Notes under the pieces: model-generated
Seen by the model: the letters and a program-made list of their open reading frames with translations, nothing else
Databases searched by the model: none
What the model was told of the DNA's origin: nothing
Translations under genes and position numbers: made by a program
Assembly: GCA_026545765.1 (NCBI GenBank)
Contig: CM048844.1
Span: forward strand, 65,471,035-65,535,034
Reading direction: 5' to 3'
DNA: 64,000 bases
DNA from: Plantago major
Taxonomy: Eukaryota; Streptophyta; Magnoliopsida; Lamiales; Plantaginaceae
Shown here: positions 1 to 10,649 of the stretch, in pieces
Layout of the letters: every line of letters starts with the position of its first letter
Numbering within the stretch: the stretch's first letter is position 1

Positions 1-42
1 TCCCATATATGTCCTGTCACTAACGTCCCACTCGCATCCATC

Positions 43-1206
43 ATGTCTTGCAGAGCCACAGGTAGCAAACGCCATAGAGGCGAGTCCAGTAGCGCGGCCG
101 GACAAAGAGGTCCCGTAGATGAGTTCTCCCACCTGTCCGCGGAGGGGAGGTATTTTATGGAAGCAAATTTCATGGAGCCTAGGAAAGCTTGGCCCGAGAG
201 GGAATTAGCTCTTGATGAGCTGTAGGAAGCTGTCTATGCTCGAGTCTGGATAAGGATCAGATATTTAGGCTGGAACAAGCTCTTCGAAAAGCAGCTGCCC
301 TATGACCTAAAGCTGGTTCAGGAATTCTACATTAGCCTCTATGACTTGGATGCAGGGGTGATGACGATCCGGGGTGTCAGGATCCAGTTTTCAACTCAGT
401 GTATTCGGGAATTCCTACAGTGCAGGGTGTTCCAAACAGGAGATGACAGGTACAGCCACTGGGGCGACAATTTTCACAACCGGAAGTTTGAGAGGGACTT
501 AGCCGAGTTTGTACTTCTACCTGGTACCGATCTGGAGGACCACTGGACCAAAACCACCATCGCCACCCTCTTCCTCAAGCCAGAGGTTCGCCTCTGGCAA
601 CATCTGATCCAGTATAATGTGACCCCCAACTCACATTTCAACACCCTGACCCCTCCCACATCCCGCCTTATCTGAGCTATCATGAACGGGAAGTATGTTG
701 ATGCCCCAGATATCATTATGGCGGAGGCTCAGTCCCAAAAATCTAAAGGCAGTCTCCTCAGTTTTCCATGCCTTATTACTAGTATCTTCCAGTCCCTCAA
801 TATTCCCGGTATCCAGGGCTTCGAGAAACCCAAAGGGGCTCTGAAATCTGCTAGCGCCAGAGTCATTCTCGTCAACCATCCCATTCCTGTTAGGGGCGCT
901 GACGAACCTGCAGAGCAGCCTGCTCCACCTGGTTCTTCTGACTTCTAGGGTTATTTCGAGCAGATGACAGCCTAGTTCCTGGAGTGGGCAGGACCACAGT
1001 ATGCCCGGATTGAGGATCAGTACTCCCGCATCGAGGAGCACTACCAGCGGCAGGAGGAGCGAGATAGGAGAGCTGAGGCTAGGGAGCTGCGCGAGATTGC
1101 GCGCATGGTGATGCAGGAGGCACTCTGGAAGGCACAGTAGGATTTCTGGGAGCAGCGCTTTGGTGGTGGCCCTTCTGGATCCTCTTTATCATCCCTGCTG
1201 AGATAA
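43..1206 (+). pseudogene. Athila-like element 3' ORF (plant-transposon-protein type), decayed
   Basis: A single reading frame runs from the ATG at 43 to the TAA at 1204, interrupted by five in-frame stops (TAG 223, TGA 673, TAG 946, TAG 973, TAG 1138) but by no evident frameshift. The N-terminus is basic and Ser/Gly-rich (KRHRGESSSAAGQ). The middle has the aromatic-rich look (WNKLFEKQLPYD, VRIQFSTQCIREFL) of the 'putative plant transposon protein' family found in the second ORF of many Athila-like elements. The C-terminus is charged and helical (QYSRIEEHYQRQEERDRRAEA). The family call is from memory of that type, not a search. It lies just upstream of a conserved 3' non-coding tail and an LTR, as expected for the last ORF of such an element. 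All five stops can be explained by C-to-T changes in CAG or CGA codons. Its role is unknown; this copy cannot be functional. Confidence 0.6.
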
Positions 1207-2598
1207 CACTTTGGTTGGTCACTCTATACAGTCGTTTCTTACACTTTTCATTGCTAGGGACAAGCACTTGTTTAAGTTGTCTCATTTTTTGTACTCTTTT
1301 CTATACATTTGTACTCTATTTTTATTTTTCTTATTTTTATGTATTCTGTTCGAGTGGTATTTTAGTCACTTTTCTATGTTAGTTGTTTTCCCTTTCTTTT
1401 CCTGTTGAGTCCAGTTTAGGTGTTAGTATTTTTCTGATGGTGAGTCTGAGTCATCTACCAAGTCGAACGTCTATAGTGAATGGTAAATTCTACTGCTGCT
1501 TACGTTTTGTTTGATCCCTATCTTGAAGTAGGATAGTGGACTATAAATCTTGTAAAGTCGTTTCTCTTTTAAATAGCAAGTTCGTATATCTCTTTATTCC
1601 AAAAGCCTGTGAGGAGCTTGTGCCGAAGAAAAAATATTGTGCCGGCACCTGTAATTGTGTGTGATTCCTGGGTTGTGCAAGTTTTTACGAATTACTTACG
1701 CCTTTTCATACTTATGTGTACTCAGTTTCGTTGGGGATGATGAACGGCATACTTTACATTGTGGATTTTACTTTCCCCGTCCTGCTGAACTGGTTTGGGG
1801 AGAGGATTCTATTTTACGACTGTTATGAGCTGTTACATTTGTCTTTGAAAAAAAGTTTCTCGCTTCGCTAAAGCTTATTGATATTTAAATCTCGGGGTGG
1901 ATCTATGGTCTTCATTGATCACAGTTAGTCGTGTTAGGCGTGTTTCAGATACTACCTATATACCTACGTGGCCCTAAAAGCCATATGTCCGTGAGGGTTG
2001 ATGGTGCGTATACCAAATTGACACGCACAAAAGTGCAGACTATCGGTAAAATAGACACCTATCAAACAATTGAGATTAAAAGAGCCCAATGTGGCTATGC
2101 ACTGAATTCAGTGAAGTAAATTGAGAGTTGAGATTGCTTGACATGAATTAAAGGGAGCAGTATGAAACTTTTTGATTTTCTCTGGAAAAATATAGTCGTG
2201 TGCCAAAGCCCCTTTCGACTCTATGAGACGAGTGCAAAAGCATAAGATATTTTAGGCACCTTTGTGACGCAAGTCACCTTCCCAGTTTATTTTTGAGCTT
2301 ATACCCCATTTGGATACTTCCAAGAGAGTGAGAGATACACTGCATTCACCTGTGAGGGACTAGCGAGCTACACTTAAGTGCTATTTGTCGGGGAAACGAT
2401 TGTGTTTGATTTTCTGTACACTGTTTTGCCAAGGTTGGTTTGATAACAAAATTTTTGCATCCCGTGGACTTACTTTTTACAATGGTAGATTTGGCACTTG
2501 TGACCTTGACTCTTTTTTTGTTTTCATGATTTCGAGTCTAGTTGTGTCTAGGATTGTTTGTTTGCTCGAGGATGAGCAATGGTTCGGTTTGGGGAGTT
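1207..2598 (+). other. 3' non-coding tail and polypurine tract of the first Athila-like element
   Basis: No coding frame is supported here. The stretch is homologous to 7040-8596, the same position in the next element: both contain a segment around aaaaaatattgt-ccggca (1630 and 7485), a block ending 'gtgagggttgatgg' (about 1990 and 7945) and the phrase 'tttgctcgaggaygagcaa' (2560 and 8557). It ends in ggtttggggagtt (2586-2598), the likely plus-strand priming tract, immediately before an LTR starting TGATGATAC. Confidence 0.7.
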
Positions 2599-2766
2599 TG
2601 ATGATACTATAATTTAGAGTCTCATTTGGTCCTTTTTAGCGGTCTTTGTGAGTCTTTGTACTTCGTTTTGTAGTGTTTTTTGTTCGTTTTCACGCATTGG
2701 TGTTTTGTCTCTTTTTTTGTAGGTATTATTCATTTTAAATAAAAAAGAGGAAGAGCCAATTAGCCA

Positions 2767-2953
2767 GGCTCGCCATGACGAAGGATTTTGTCCGCCGCGA
2801 CGAGATTTTGCGCATGCAGTACTGGATTTGCTGAAGAGGCTCGCCGCAGCGAAGGAATTGGCCCGCCGCGGCGAGATTTTGTGAATGAATCCCCTGTTTT
2901 GAAGATTAAAGCTTGCCACGGCGAAAGAATTTGCCCGCCACGGCGAGATTATG
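2767..2953 (+). repeat. Three imperfect ~60-bp GC-rich repeats inside an LTR
   Basis: Three units share the pattern 'gctYgccRYRgcgaaRgaattNgcccgccRcggcgagattWtg', beginning near 2767, 2839 and 2908. The words gccgcggcgag and gccacggcgag are near-palindromic. This is the GC-rich core of this LTR family, a counterpart of the accgcggt block at 3886-3996. Confidence 0.8.
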
Positions 2954-3267
2954 CGAGGTGCATAACAGATTGTTTGTTTTTCCTTATTAACTTAGAATTA
3001 GGATTTTTTCACATACTTTTCTTTTAACCTAGTTCTTAGAAAAAGCTCCATATTGATACTTTGACATTGAGACATAATTGGAGCTTGGTTTTTATCATTG
3101 TTGAAGATTTGATATCGAATTCCTGGTAATATTTGATATTTCCCCATTGTTATCTCTTCGATTCCTGTTGCTATTGTGTATCGATTTGTATGAGCTTCCG
3201 TGCAATTATCAATATGTCTATGTTCATCATATGCCATACCTTGAATTCTTTGATCTTTGCTTCTACT

Positions 3268-3279
3268 ATGAGTAGCTAA
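3268..3279 (+). promoter_or_regulatory. Conserved LTR mini-ORF ATGAGTAGCTAA
   Basis: A 12-nt word encoding Met-Ser-Ser-stop, preceded by 'act'. The identical 12-mer occurs at 28775, 38519 and 43601 in three other LTR families. A regulatory role as an upstream ORF in the leader is inference; the recurrence is directly visible. Confidence 0.5.
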
Positions 3280-3885
3280 ATCACTCCGAACATAGAAGTT
3301 ATGTGACGGTCTTGCATATTCGATTCTAGGGTTAAGATTTGTTCATGTAGGTTCGTCTAGTTCAAAACCTTCGTAAAAACTATCAATCCAATTCGCTAGT
3401 TCAAGATTTTCTAAGTCATTTTCGGTTAAGGATCGTGGATTGACGACCCACAATTACTCTAGTTCAAAATACTCTAATGACGACTGGTTGAGGTTGGATT
3501 GATCGATTTTCGTACACCGACCGTGTGACAAATACGAACGATTTCCCTAGAACGAATTAGCATTACTCGATTGATGAGTCGATATTTTAACGACTCATTT
3601 AGTGCCTTTTTCCGTATTTTGTTGAGTCTTTTAGCCTTTACTTAGTGTTTTTTGTTCCGTGTCACGTTTGGGTTTTTTGTGTGTTGTTGTACATTTTTAG
3701 GTGTCTTAGCGTTATTGGCAAGGAAATGGAGGACCAAAGTGCTAAGAAGACTTCAAAACCTTCTAGAAGCACCACTAGGCCAAGTTAGTGGGCCACTACT
3801 CCAAGAGAGGTGACATGGAGGTTGGAAAAGGGAGAGAAAAGTGGAGAAAATGGGAAAAATGGAGGAGTGCCCGGAGACAAGGCTT

Positions 3886-3996
3886 ACCGCGGTGAGCCCC
3901 ACATCCAAACGGGCTCACCGCGGTACACGAAGCAGAAAACAAGGCATAAAATCCAGACCGCGGTGAGGAGGATTCCCCGAAGGGCCTCACCGCGGG
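3886..3996 (+). repeat. GC-rich palindromic core (accgcggt x4) upstream of the LTR TATA box
   Basis: Copies of accgcggt lie at 3886, 3917 and 3957, plus accgcggg at 3989. Neighbouring bases extend several of them to ctcaccgcggtgag, a perfect 14-nt palindrome. The block sits about 80 bp before the TATA box. The 3' LTR has the matching block at about 8903-9023, and the same word occurs once in the interior at 5974-5987. Confidence 0.85.
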
Positions 3997-4073
3997 GAGC
4001 TCTGTTTGACAGAATCAACCCACGTTTTTCTGGCAGTTTTTCCCATGATTTCTAGTTTCTTCTTCCTTGGACT

Positions 4074-4080
4074 TATAAAT
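4074..4080 (+). promoter_or_regulatory. LTR TATA box
   Basis: TATAAAT followed by agacc, 500 bp into the LTR, in a position that would start transcription near 4105. The 3' LTR equivalent is at 9099-9105. Confidence 0.6.
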
Positions 4081-4770
4081 AGACCACTTGTATAAGTCAT
4101 TAGGATATATCTTCATTACTTCTGCGTTCATATTTTCAATTCCAAGCATTGTAAACACTTAGAGATTTCAATCTCTCTTTTAATTCGAAGAAGCATTATT
4201 GATCTTTCTGACGATCGGAGAGACTAATAGGCGCCCAGGTATTCAATAGTATGAGTTAGGCGGTTGCTATTAATAACTTGTATTGTGACATATTGATATC
4301 TGATTGTTGAATGCATGCTTGATCGTTGTGAACTTGCATCAGTCTTTACCTCTAATTAGTATATATCCGAATGAGGGCATTGTTAGTGACAAGCTTTTCG
4401 CCGTAACTCATATGTACTTATAATCTGTATCTGGTTCGATTTTGCAATAGCAAAGTGTTGCATTCGCTGGCAGTGTACCATTAGCTATATCGCGTCAGCA
4501 CTTTTGAAAGATCAGCTTACTTCATTTTAATTGTAGAAATTGCATGATCTAGGTATTACCTTGTCTTGTAATTTTAATTTGTTGTAGGGTTTTGAAGTAT
4601 CAACCTTACCCACACTATCTGTTTACTACTCACACCTTGAGCCTACACCTTAGAACTAGCTTAATCAATTCCTCGAGAGAACGACCATGTGGTTAAGCCT
4701 TGTTGTACTACGACAACCGCTTCACTACTTGTGTTATTTTACAAGTATTAATTTTGAGTGCATCAAAATT

Positions 4771-4788
4771 TGGCGCCGCTGCCGGGGA
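4771..4788 (+). other. Primer-binding site (tRNA-Asp type)
   Basis: TGGCGCCGCTGCCGGGGA, five bases after the LTR end. It differs at one base from the complement of the 3' end of plant tRNA-Asp(GUC), the primer typical of Athila-like elements. Confidence 0.85.
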
Positions 4789-4996
4789 ATTAATTCCTAT
4801 GTTCTTCAATAAGTAGGATCAGTGTGTAGTTGCTTATTTTCATTTTTATCTTATTCGAAAACCAAAGAAATCGTCTAAAAATTTAAAAAAAAAAAAATTA
4901 CTCTTGTGGATTATCTTTTTTGGTACTAACAGAAACTAACAATTCATTTAGTTCTGTTGGTATAGATAAATTTTTATGTAGGTGTATGGCAAGGGT

Positions 4997-5463
4997 ATGG
5001 CTATGTACGAAGAGTATTTCACACCTCAGCTGGTGATAAGAAAACCACCAATATTCCTTGAGCCTAAGGTTAGGGAATATGATCTAGATGATAATTGCGG
5101 GTGTTCACTTCCATACTTCTGGGGAAGGCCGATGGAAGATGCTTTTAGATTTATTCATCAGTTCGAACAATTTGTGACGGAGTTATCACCTAGTGGATTG
5201 AGTGAGGACCAATTGAGGAGCAAGTTGTTTCCTTTTGCCATTAGATCCCAAGCCATAAAATGGCTGCATGCGCTAGAGCCAGAGTCATTAAGGACATGGG
5301 AGGAAGTGCTTAGAGTATTCTATGGCAAATACCCCCCGTAACCTTTGACGAAGAGCTTGGAAGATCGCGAAACGAATTTTGAACAAAAGGAAGAAGAGAA
5401 GTTCGACGATGGAAGCGTGAATACTCCGGATTTAGAAATCACTCCCATCCACTGGTGTCTTTA
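4997..5463 (+). pseudogene. Retrotransposon Gag fragment
   Basis: The frame is open to a TAA at 5339 and readable on to 5463. It encodes the Gag N-terminal and core region: a proline-rich lead (PPIFLEPKVREYDLDD), a segment resembling 'LPYFWGRPMEDAFRFIHQFE', and the typical capsid-like stretch ending 'WLHALEPESLRTWEEVLRVF'. This resembles the retrotransposon gag domain of Athila elements (compare 62612-63019 in this window: the same '..L..FYG.P.ED..HF.' and '..SL.TW.EV...F' pattern). It is truncated: no CCHC knuckle and no protease follow. The first ATG in frame is 4997. Confidence 0.75.
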
Positions 5464-6655
5464 GAGAGCGTTTCCACGCCACCAAAGAGGACAGAGATCC
5501 AGGTGCCCCATCACCCCGACATCGTACATATGTCGTTACCCAAGGGGAGTTTAGTTGATCCTTTTTGCCATTTTTCTTTGTTTCCTGTTTATGAGTGTTA
5601 TTTGCTTAAATTTGAACATATTAACTCTCGACATACTCATTTGCAGGATTACATGAGTATTGTGGGATCAACACACAATGGAACAGAAGATATTCATTGG
5701 AAGCTCCAAGTAGGCTCGACGCCTGCTCAAAATTCGTTCCCGTATGAGAACGGATAACGGTAATGTACAGCAGTCGAGCCAACAAACTATAAGAAAATGC
5801 GCTTCCTGTGAAGCAAAGCGAGGGTTCAGAATGAAGAACGGAAGAGTCGATGCTAACGACTATAACCAAAGCATGACTTATTGCTTTGCATATAGATATA
5901 GGTGCATATTGCATTTAGGATATATTTTATTTATTAATTTTTTATTATAAAAAAAAATTGCGGGAGAACAGATCTCACCGCGGTGAGGCCTGACGATTAA
6001 AAAGAACGAGGGCTTCTCCCTCCTACACTTTTTTCACTCTCCTTACACGTTTTTCCCCCAATTTTTGAGATTTTCACCAGTTCTCCACCATTTAACTTGG
6101 GTAATAGACCATTGCGAAGGTAGTGAGTTCCTTTACTACTTGGAGACTTCAATTCGTGTTTATATCCAGTAATTCTTCTAGAATCGAGGTAATTCTTTCT
6201 ACTATCTTTACTTTGCAAACTTGGATTTCTATGCTTAATTGATTGATATTGAGTATATGGCTATGCTTATGAGGTATGAAATTGTCTAGTTATCCATGTT
6301 AGATTAGTTAGATTTTCCGGAGATTTATGATGTTTTTGGTGGAAGGGTATTATTGTGCTTGCTTGTTCGTCTTAGAATCTGTATTCGTGCTGCATATTTG
6401 ATGATAGGATTGAGCTTGCTACTGTTTCAATTAGGGAAATCCCTTGTAGTAACAAATGTTTGCAGTATGGTAAACACGATTATGTTGTAGGATAAGGCAT
6501 TGTTATTACTACTTGCAAGAATTGGTTTGCGGAAGACATTGTTGTGGCCACATTTGAATGCACTATAGTTTGCATGTAACTATGAGTTAGGATTAGGCAT
6601 TTGTGTAGCTACATTTTGATATGGGTGTAGCACTGACATTTTCAATCCAGGTACA
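5464..6655 (+). other. Internal non-coding spacer of gag-only element
   Basis: No convincing coding region. It holds scattered Gag tail remnants up to about 5900, an A/T-rich run (5940-5957), one copy of the perfect palindrome ctcaccgcggtgag (5974-5987) matching the LTR core, then a pyrimidine-rich leader-like tract (6010-6100) before the 3' ORF remnants. The same arrangement (GC-rich palindrome, pyrimidine-rich leader, ORF) is seen on the minus strand at 11600-11810. Confidence 0.5.
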
Positions 6656-7003
6656 ATGGCACCCAAAACAAAGAGTGTGTCCAAAAAGCAGAAGGGAGCC
6701 CCAGTTCGAACACATCGAGAGGAGGCAAAGCACGCTAGCCTTCGATCTTTTACAATTGGGAGAGTGTTATCAGGGACTTACCGCGTACCTCGGAGGCATA
6801 CATGGAATATCGCAGCGGTTTGGTATGCACTTGGATCAGTGCGACTCATGCTATTCGAGTCTCACACAGCACGTGTCTGCAGCAGACACGCGGGCAACTG
6901 AGCGCCTAGCGCATATGGAGCAAATGCGCAAAGCTCAGATGGATGACCGGCAGCGACAAAGAGGAGGCTCATCTACCGGACCCCATGGTCCGCCTTCCTC
7001 TTA
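6656..7003 (+). pseudogene. Remnant of the Athila-like 3' ORF, internally deleted and frameshifted
   Basis: It starts at ATG 6656 with a basic N-terminus (MAPKTKSVSKKQKG), then shifts frame. The C-terminal part, in the frame of 6621-7004, reads HVSAADTRATERLAHMEQMR and ends in a Gly/Ser/Pro tail with the TAG at 7002. It corresponds in position to the 43-1206 ORF of the upstream element, but the central domain is missing. Not functional. Confidence 0.5.
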
Positions 7004-8596
7004 GTGATCATGCCGACCGAGACATACTACGGGCGGTAACACTATAACTCCCACTTTTTTATTTATTCCCTAGGCTAGGGACTAGCTATCGAATAGGTTT
7101 GGGGAGGGAAGTTGTACTCATATGCTTACATGCCTCGGATTATTGCTGCCTTGTAAATATGTATATATGTGTTTTTCTTTTCTTTTTCGTTTTTGTGATT
7201 ATTTGGGGTGGTATGTTAGCCACTTTTATGTGATTGCAGTTGAGTCGTGTCTTTTGGCCTAATTTTTGGCCTATTTCAAAAAATATTTGTGTCGAGTCTT
7301 GAGTTCTTTTGACAAGTCTGGTTATCTATTGCCTTAGTTAAGCCTTTTTACTGATGTGATCTTAGATGGCCTCTGGCTGAGTGCTAAGGAATTTTCGAAA
7401 ATCACTTTAGTTCGTTTCGCTTGTAAATAAAATGTCTTCCTGTTTTAGTAGTAAAAAAGCCGGTGAGAAGCCTTAAAGCCGATGAAAAAATATTGTACCG
7501 GCAAATGTGTGATTCTAGTAGGATGAGCAAGCTTGTTTAACTTGCGCCACTTCACATACATGTGCACTCTTTTTAAAACGAGTATGACGAACGTCACTTG
7601 GTGTCTCGATTCTCGAACCTGTTCCAAGGAACAGGTTTGGGGAGAAGGACTCTTGTCAACTTCATACTCTGGCTCACTAATGTCTATATTTGAGCTATGG
7701 TCGATTTCAAAATTGTTTTGTATTTCTATGCTGCCGTTCTAAAAAAACAAAAAAATAGAAAATATCTCGAGGTGTATTCCAGGATCACTTGTGATCGTCT
7801 ATGATCGTGTTGGGCATTTCCAAATACTACCTATAAACCAACGCGGGACTGATTGTGCGTATGCTGTGAGGGTTGATAGTTTTGTTTCCAAAATGCATGC
7901 CAAATACTACCTATAAACCAGCGCGTGGGCGGTGCTCGTATGTTGTGAGGGTTGATGGGGGTGTATACCAAACCGACACGTACAAAAGTACGGATCTTAG
8001 GCAACCTATTGGGATACAATTGCAACATTGAGATAGAAAAAAAATGAAAAAATAGAAAATCTATGCAAAAAGAGCAAAGCACAAGAAAAAAAAAAGAGAA
8101 AGAAATAAACGTGCAAAAAGAGCAAAGCACGAGAACGGCAGCTAATTTTATTTCCTTGTATTTGATTTCGACCCCTTTCCTAAAAAGTCCTTTCTGACTT
8201 GTTTGATTTGAGTGCAAAAGCATGTAATATTAGTGGTAGCTTGTGACGTTTGTTGTCACCATCCTAAGTTAAGTCTTGAGCGAATACCCTTATTTACTGG
8301 ACACTTCCAGATGAGAGACTTGAGAGTTGCAACATTATCTTCCTTTGTGAGGGACTACTAGGATATGATTAAGTTTTATTTACTTGTGAAACAGAAGATT
8401 GTAATATTTGCAAAGCTACTTGTCAAAGTTAGAGGGATAGAAGTTTACATCAGAATAAGGGCTTATCTCTGGCAATACTTGTTCCGGTAGCTTGTCGATT
8501 GAACTCTTTCGTGTTTCGTCGTGTCTATGTGTTTTTTCTTTTTCTAGGTTTTAGAGTTGTTTGCTCGAGGACGAGCAAAGGTTCGGTTTTGGAGTT
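7004..8596 (+). other. 3' non-coding tail of gag-only element
   Basis: Homologous to 1207-2598. It contains an internal duplication of a 70-90-bp segment ('ccaaatactacctataaaccaRcgcg' at about 7825 and 7905). It ends ggttcggttttggagtt just before the 3' LTR; this tract is less purine-rich than the counterpart at 2586-2598. Confidence 0.7.
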
Positions 8597-9790
8597 TGAT
8601 GAGTCGATATTTTAGCGACTCATTTAGTGCCTTTTCCCGTATTTTGTTGCGTCTTTTAGCCTTTATTTAGTGTTTATTGTTCCGTGTCACGTTTGGGTTT
8701 TTTGTGTGTTTTTGTGCATTTTTAGGTGTCTTAGCGTCATTGGCAAGGAAATGGAGGACCAAAGTGCTAAGAAGACTTCAAAACCTTCTATAAGCATCAC
8801 TAGGCCAAGTTAATAGGCCACTACTCCAAGAGAGGTGACATGGAGGTTGGAAAAGGGAGAGAAAAGTGGAGAAAATTGGAAAAATGGAGGAGTTCCCGGA
8901 GCAAGGCTCACCGCGGTGAGCCCCACATCCAAACGGGCTCATCGCGGTACAACGAAGCAGAAAACAAGGCAGAAAGTCCAGATCGCGGTGAGGAGGATTC
9001 CCGAAAGAGCTTCACCGCGGTGAGCTCTGTTTGCCCGAATCAACCCACGTTTTTCTGGCAATTTTTCCCATGATTTCTAGTTTCTTCTTCCTTGGTCTTA
9101 TAAATAGACCACTTGTATCAGTCATTAGGATATATCTTCATTACTTCTACTTTCATGTTTTCAATTCCAAGCATTGTAAACACTTAGAGATTTCAATCTC
9201 TCTTTTAATTCGAACAAGCATTATTGGTCTTTCTGACGATCGCAGAGACCATTAGGCGCCCAGGTATTCAATAGTACGAGTTATGCGGTTGCTATTAATA
9301 ACTTGTATTGTGACATATTGATATCTGAACGTTGAACGCATGCTTGATCGTTGTGAACTTGCATTAGTCTTTACCTCTAATTAGTATATATCCGGATGAG
9401 GGAATAGCTAGTGACAAGCTTTTTGCCATAACTCATACGTACTTATAATCTGTATCTGGTTCGATTTTGCAATAGCAAAGTGTTGCATTCGCGGGCAGTG
9501 TACCATTAGCTATATCGCGTCAGCACTTTTGAAAGATCAGCTTACTTTGTTTTAATTGTAGAAATTGCATGATCTATGTATTATCTTGTCTTGTAATTGT
9601 AATTTGTTGCAGGGTTTTGAAGTATCAATCTTACCCACACTATCTGTATACAACTCACACCTTGAGCCTACACCTTAGAACTAGCATAATCAATTCCTCG
9701 AGAGAACGACCCTGTGGTTAAGCCTTGTTGTACTACGACAACAGCTTTACCACTTGTGTTATTTTACAAGTATTAATTTTGAGCGCATCA
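8597..9790 (+). repeat. 3' LTR of gag-only element
   Basis: 1194 bp, collinear with 3572-4765 without net length change. It ends GCGCATCA followed by the target duplication tcgat (9791-9795). The mini-ORF start is mutated (ACG at 9276). Copies of the accgcggt block are at about 8903-9023, and the U5 block 'tcctcgagagaacgacc' is near 9699. Confidence 0.95.
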
Positions 9791-9795
9791 TCGAT

Positions 9796-10028
9796 CATAA
9801 CTGCTGTGTTCTCTTCTCTCATTGTTTCTAACCGTTTAATTGCTTTTTTGTTTTCTTGTTACTAGATGTGATCAAAATCAAACAAAACAAACTATTTCCA
9901 CAAGTAACAATTTGCTTTCAAACCGTTGTGGTAGATTAATTGATTCCTTAGCAAACGACTCTGTGCTTTGTATTGTCTGTCTACAACAACTGCTTTCTAC
10001 TTGTTTTCTAAGTAGTAATCTGAGCATA
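9796..10028 (+). mobile_element. LTR of first Athila-like element, part 2 (U5 end)
   Basis: It continues the LTR broken at 3571. It contains 'gattccttagcaaacgactctgtg' (9942-9965), the diverged counterpart of the U5 block of the other LTRs, and ends near 'taatctgagcata', where 'gagygcatca' is expected. Confidence 0.7.
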
Positions 10029-10210
10029 TGACCGCTCAACCAAGTTTCGATTGTCCAAGATTAGTTGAAATCTTTCCTTTGTTTTTTAATTTACGCACTA
10101 TCTTTTATGTCCGTATAGCATTAACCCAAAACAGTCATAAAACTTGTGGGATTCAATTTCTACAGCAAAAATCCAAAAATATTTTCTTTTCCTATTTGTT
10201 TACTTTCAGT
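10029..10210 (+). other. Retroelement leader remnant, primer-binding site deleted
   Basis: 10041-10206 matches the leader of the last element in the window (62089-62250): shared 'caagtttcgat', 'agttgaaatctttc', 'tttttaatttacgcact', 'aaaaatccaaaaatattttc'. The primer-binding site present there (62058-62070) is absent here, so about 40 bp were lost. This places 5' internal sequence directly after an LTR that already has 3' internal sequence on its other side. Confidence 0.6.
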
Positions 10211-10649
10211 TATGTAAGGTTAAATGCTTATGTAAGGGTTAGCCGGGATCTTTGATTACTTGGTTCATACATGATGGAATGGTTTTAGCATCTATGATGG
10301 TTATGCGATAGTCGTTCATACCTGTATTGTTTGAGGTTTGTTGTTGAGCTAGTTACTGGTGACAACTTTGAGCTAGACGATAGTCTACATGGGGTATCTG
10401 TACTTAGTCATAGCTAGACTATGACTACTTAGTATTGTCTTCTCATGTTTTCTTATTCAGTGGGTGTAATTCTTAGTATATTTGTTTAGAGTGTTCAGAT
10501 ATTATCACTAACTTTCTGCAAAAGGTATTGGTGCAATACTAACCAGGCTTAGTGTTGTCACAATACCAGCTGTCTGTACACTGGACATTCTATTTATGGA
10601 TTTTGCATTACTTAACTTTAAAATATTCCACGATTTTGGTTTAGTCTTA
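10211..10649 (+). other. Unassigned stretch
   Basis: No ORF of interest, no recognisable LTR end, and no similarity that I can see to the rest of the window. Confidence 0.4.

Larger units (their letters stand above)
2599..3571 (+). mobile_element. LTR of first Athila-like element, part 1
   Basis: It starts TGATGA directly after the polypurine tract. It carries a triplicated GC-rich block (2767-2953) and the mini-ORF ATGAGTAGCTAA (3268-3279). It is cut at 3571 by the insertion of the 3572-9790 element; the 5-bp target duplication tcgat (3567-3571 and 9791-9795) proves that 3571 and 9796 were once contiguous. Together the two parts make an LTR of about 1.2 kb, the same size as the LTR of the inserted element, and the two are recognisably related in layout but not close copies. 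Confidence 0.8.
3572..4765 (+). repeat. 5' LTR of gag-only element
   Basis: Begins TGATGAGTCG and ends GTGCATCA. It contains four accgcggt-type words at 3886-3996, a TATA box TATAAAT at 4074-4080, a first downstream ATG that opens a two-codon ORF (ATGAGTTAG, 4251-4259), and a U5 block 'tcctcgagagaacgacc' near 4670. No other ATG is visible between the presumed transcription start (about 4105) and 4251. Confidence 0.95.
3572..9790 (+). mobile_element. Non-autonomous gag-only LTR retrotransposon (Athila-derived), 6219 bp
   Basis: Two LTRs of exactly 1194 bp (3572-4765 and 8597-9790), TG...CA ends, target duplication tcgat on both sides, a primer-binding site after the 5' LTR and a tail resembling an Athila 3' region. 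The 3.8-kb interior holds only a Gag fragment and remnants of a 3' ORF: no protease, RT, RNase H or integrase. This matches the class of gag-only non-autonomous elements that depend on a partner's Pol. LTR divergence is visible but low (for example 4251 ATGAGTTAG versus 9276 ACGAGTTAT), so the insertion is younger than the LTR it landed in. Confidence 0.93.
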
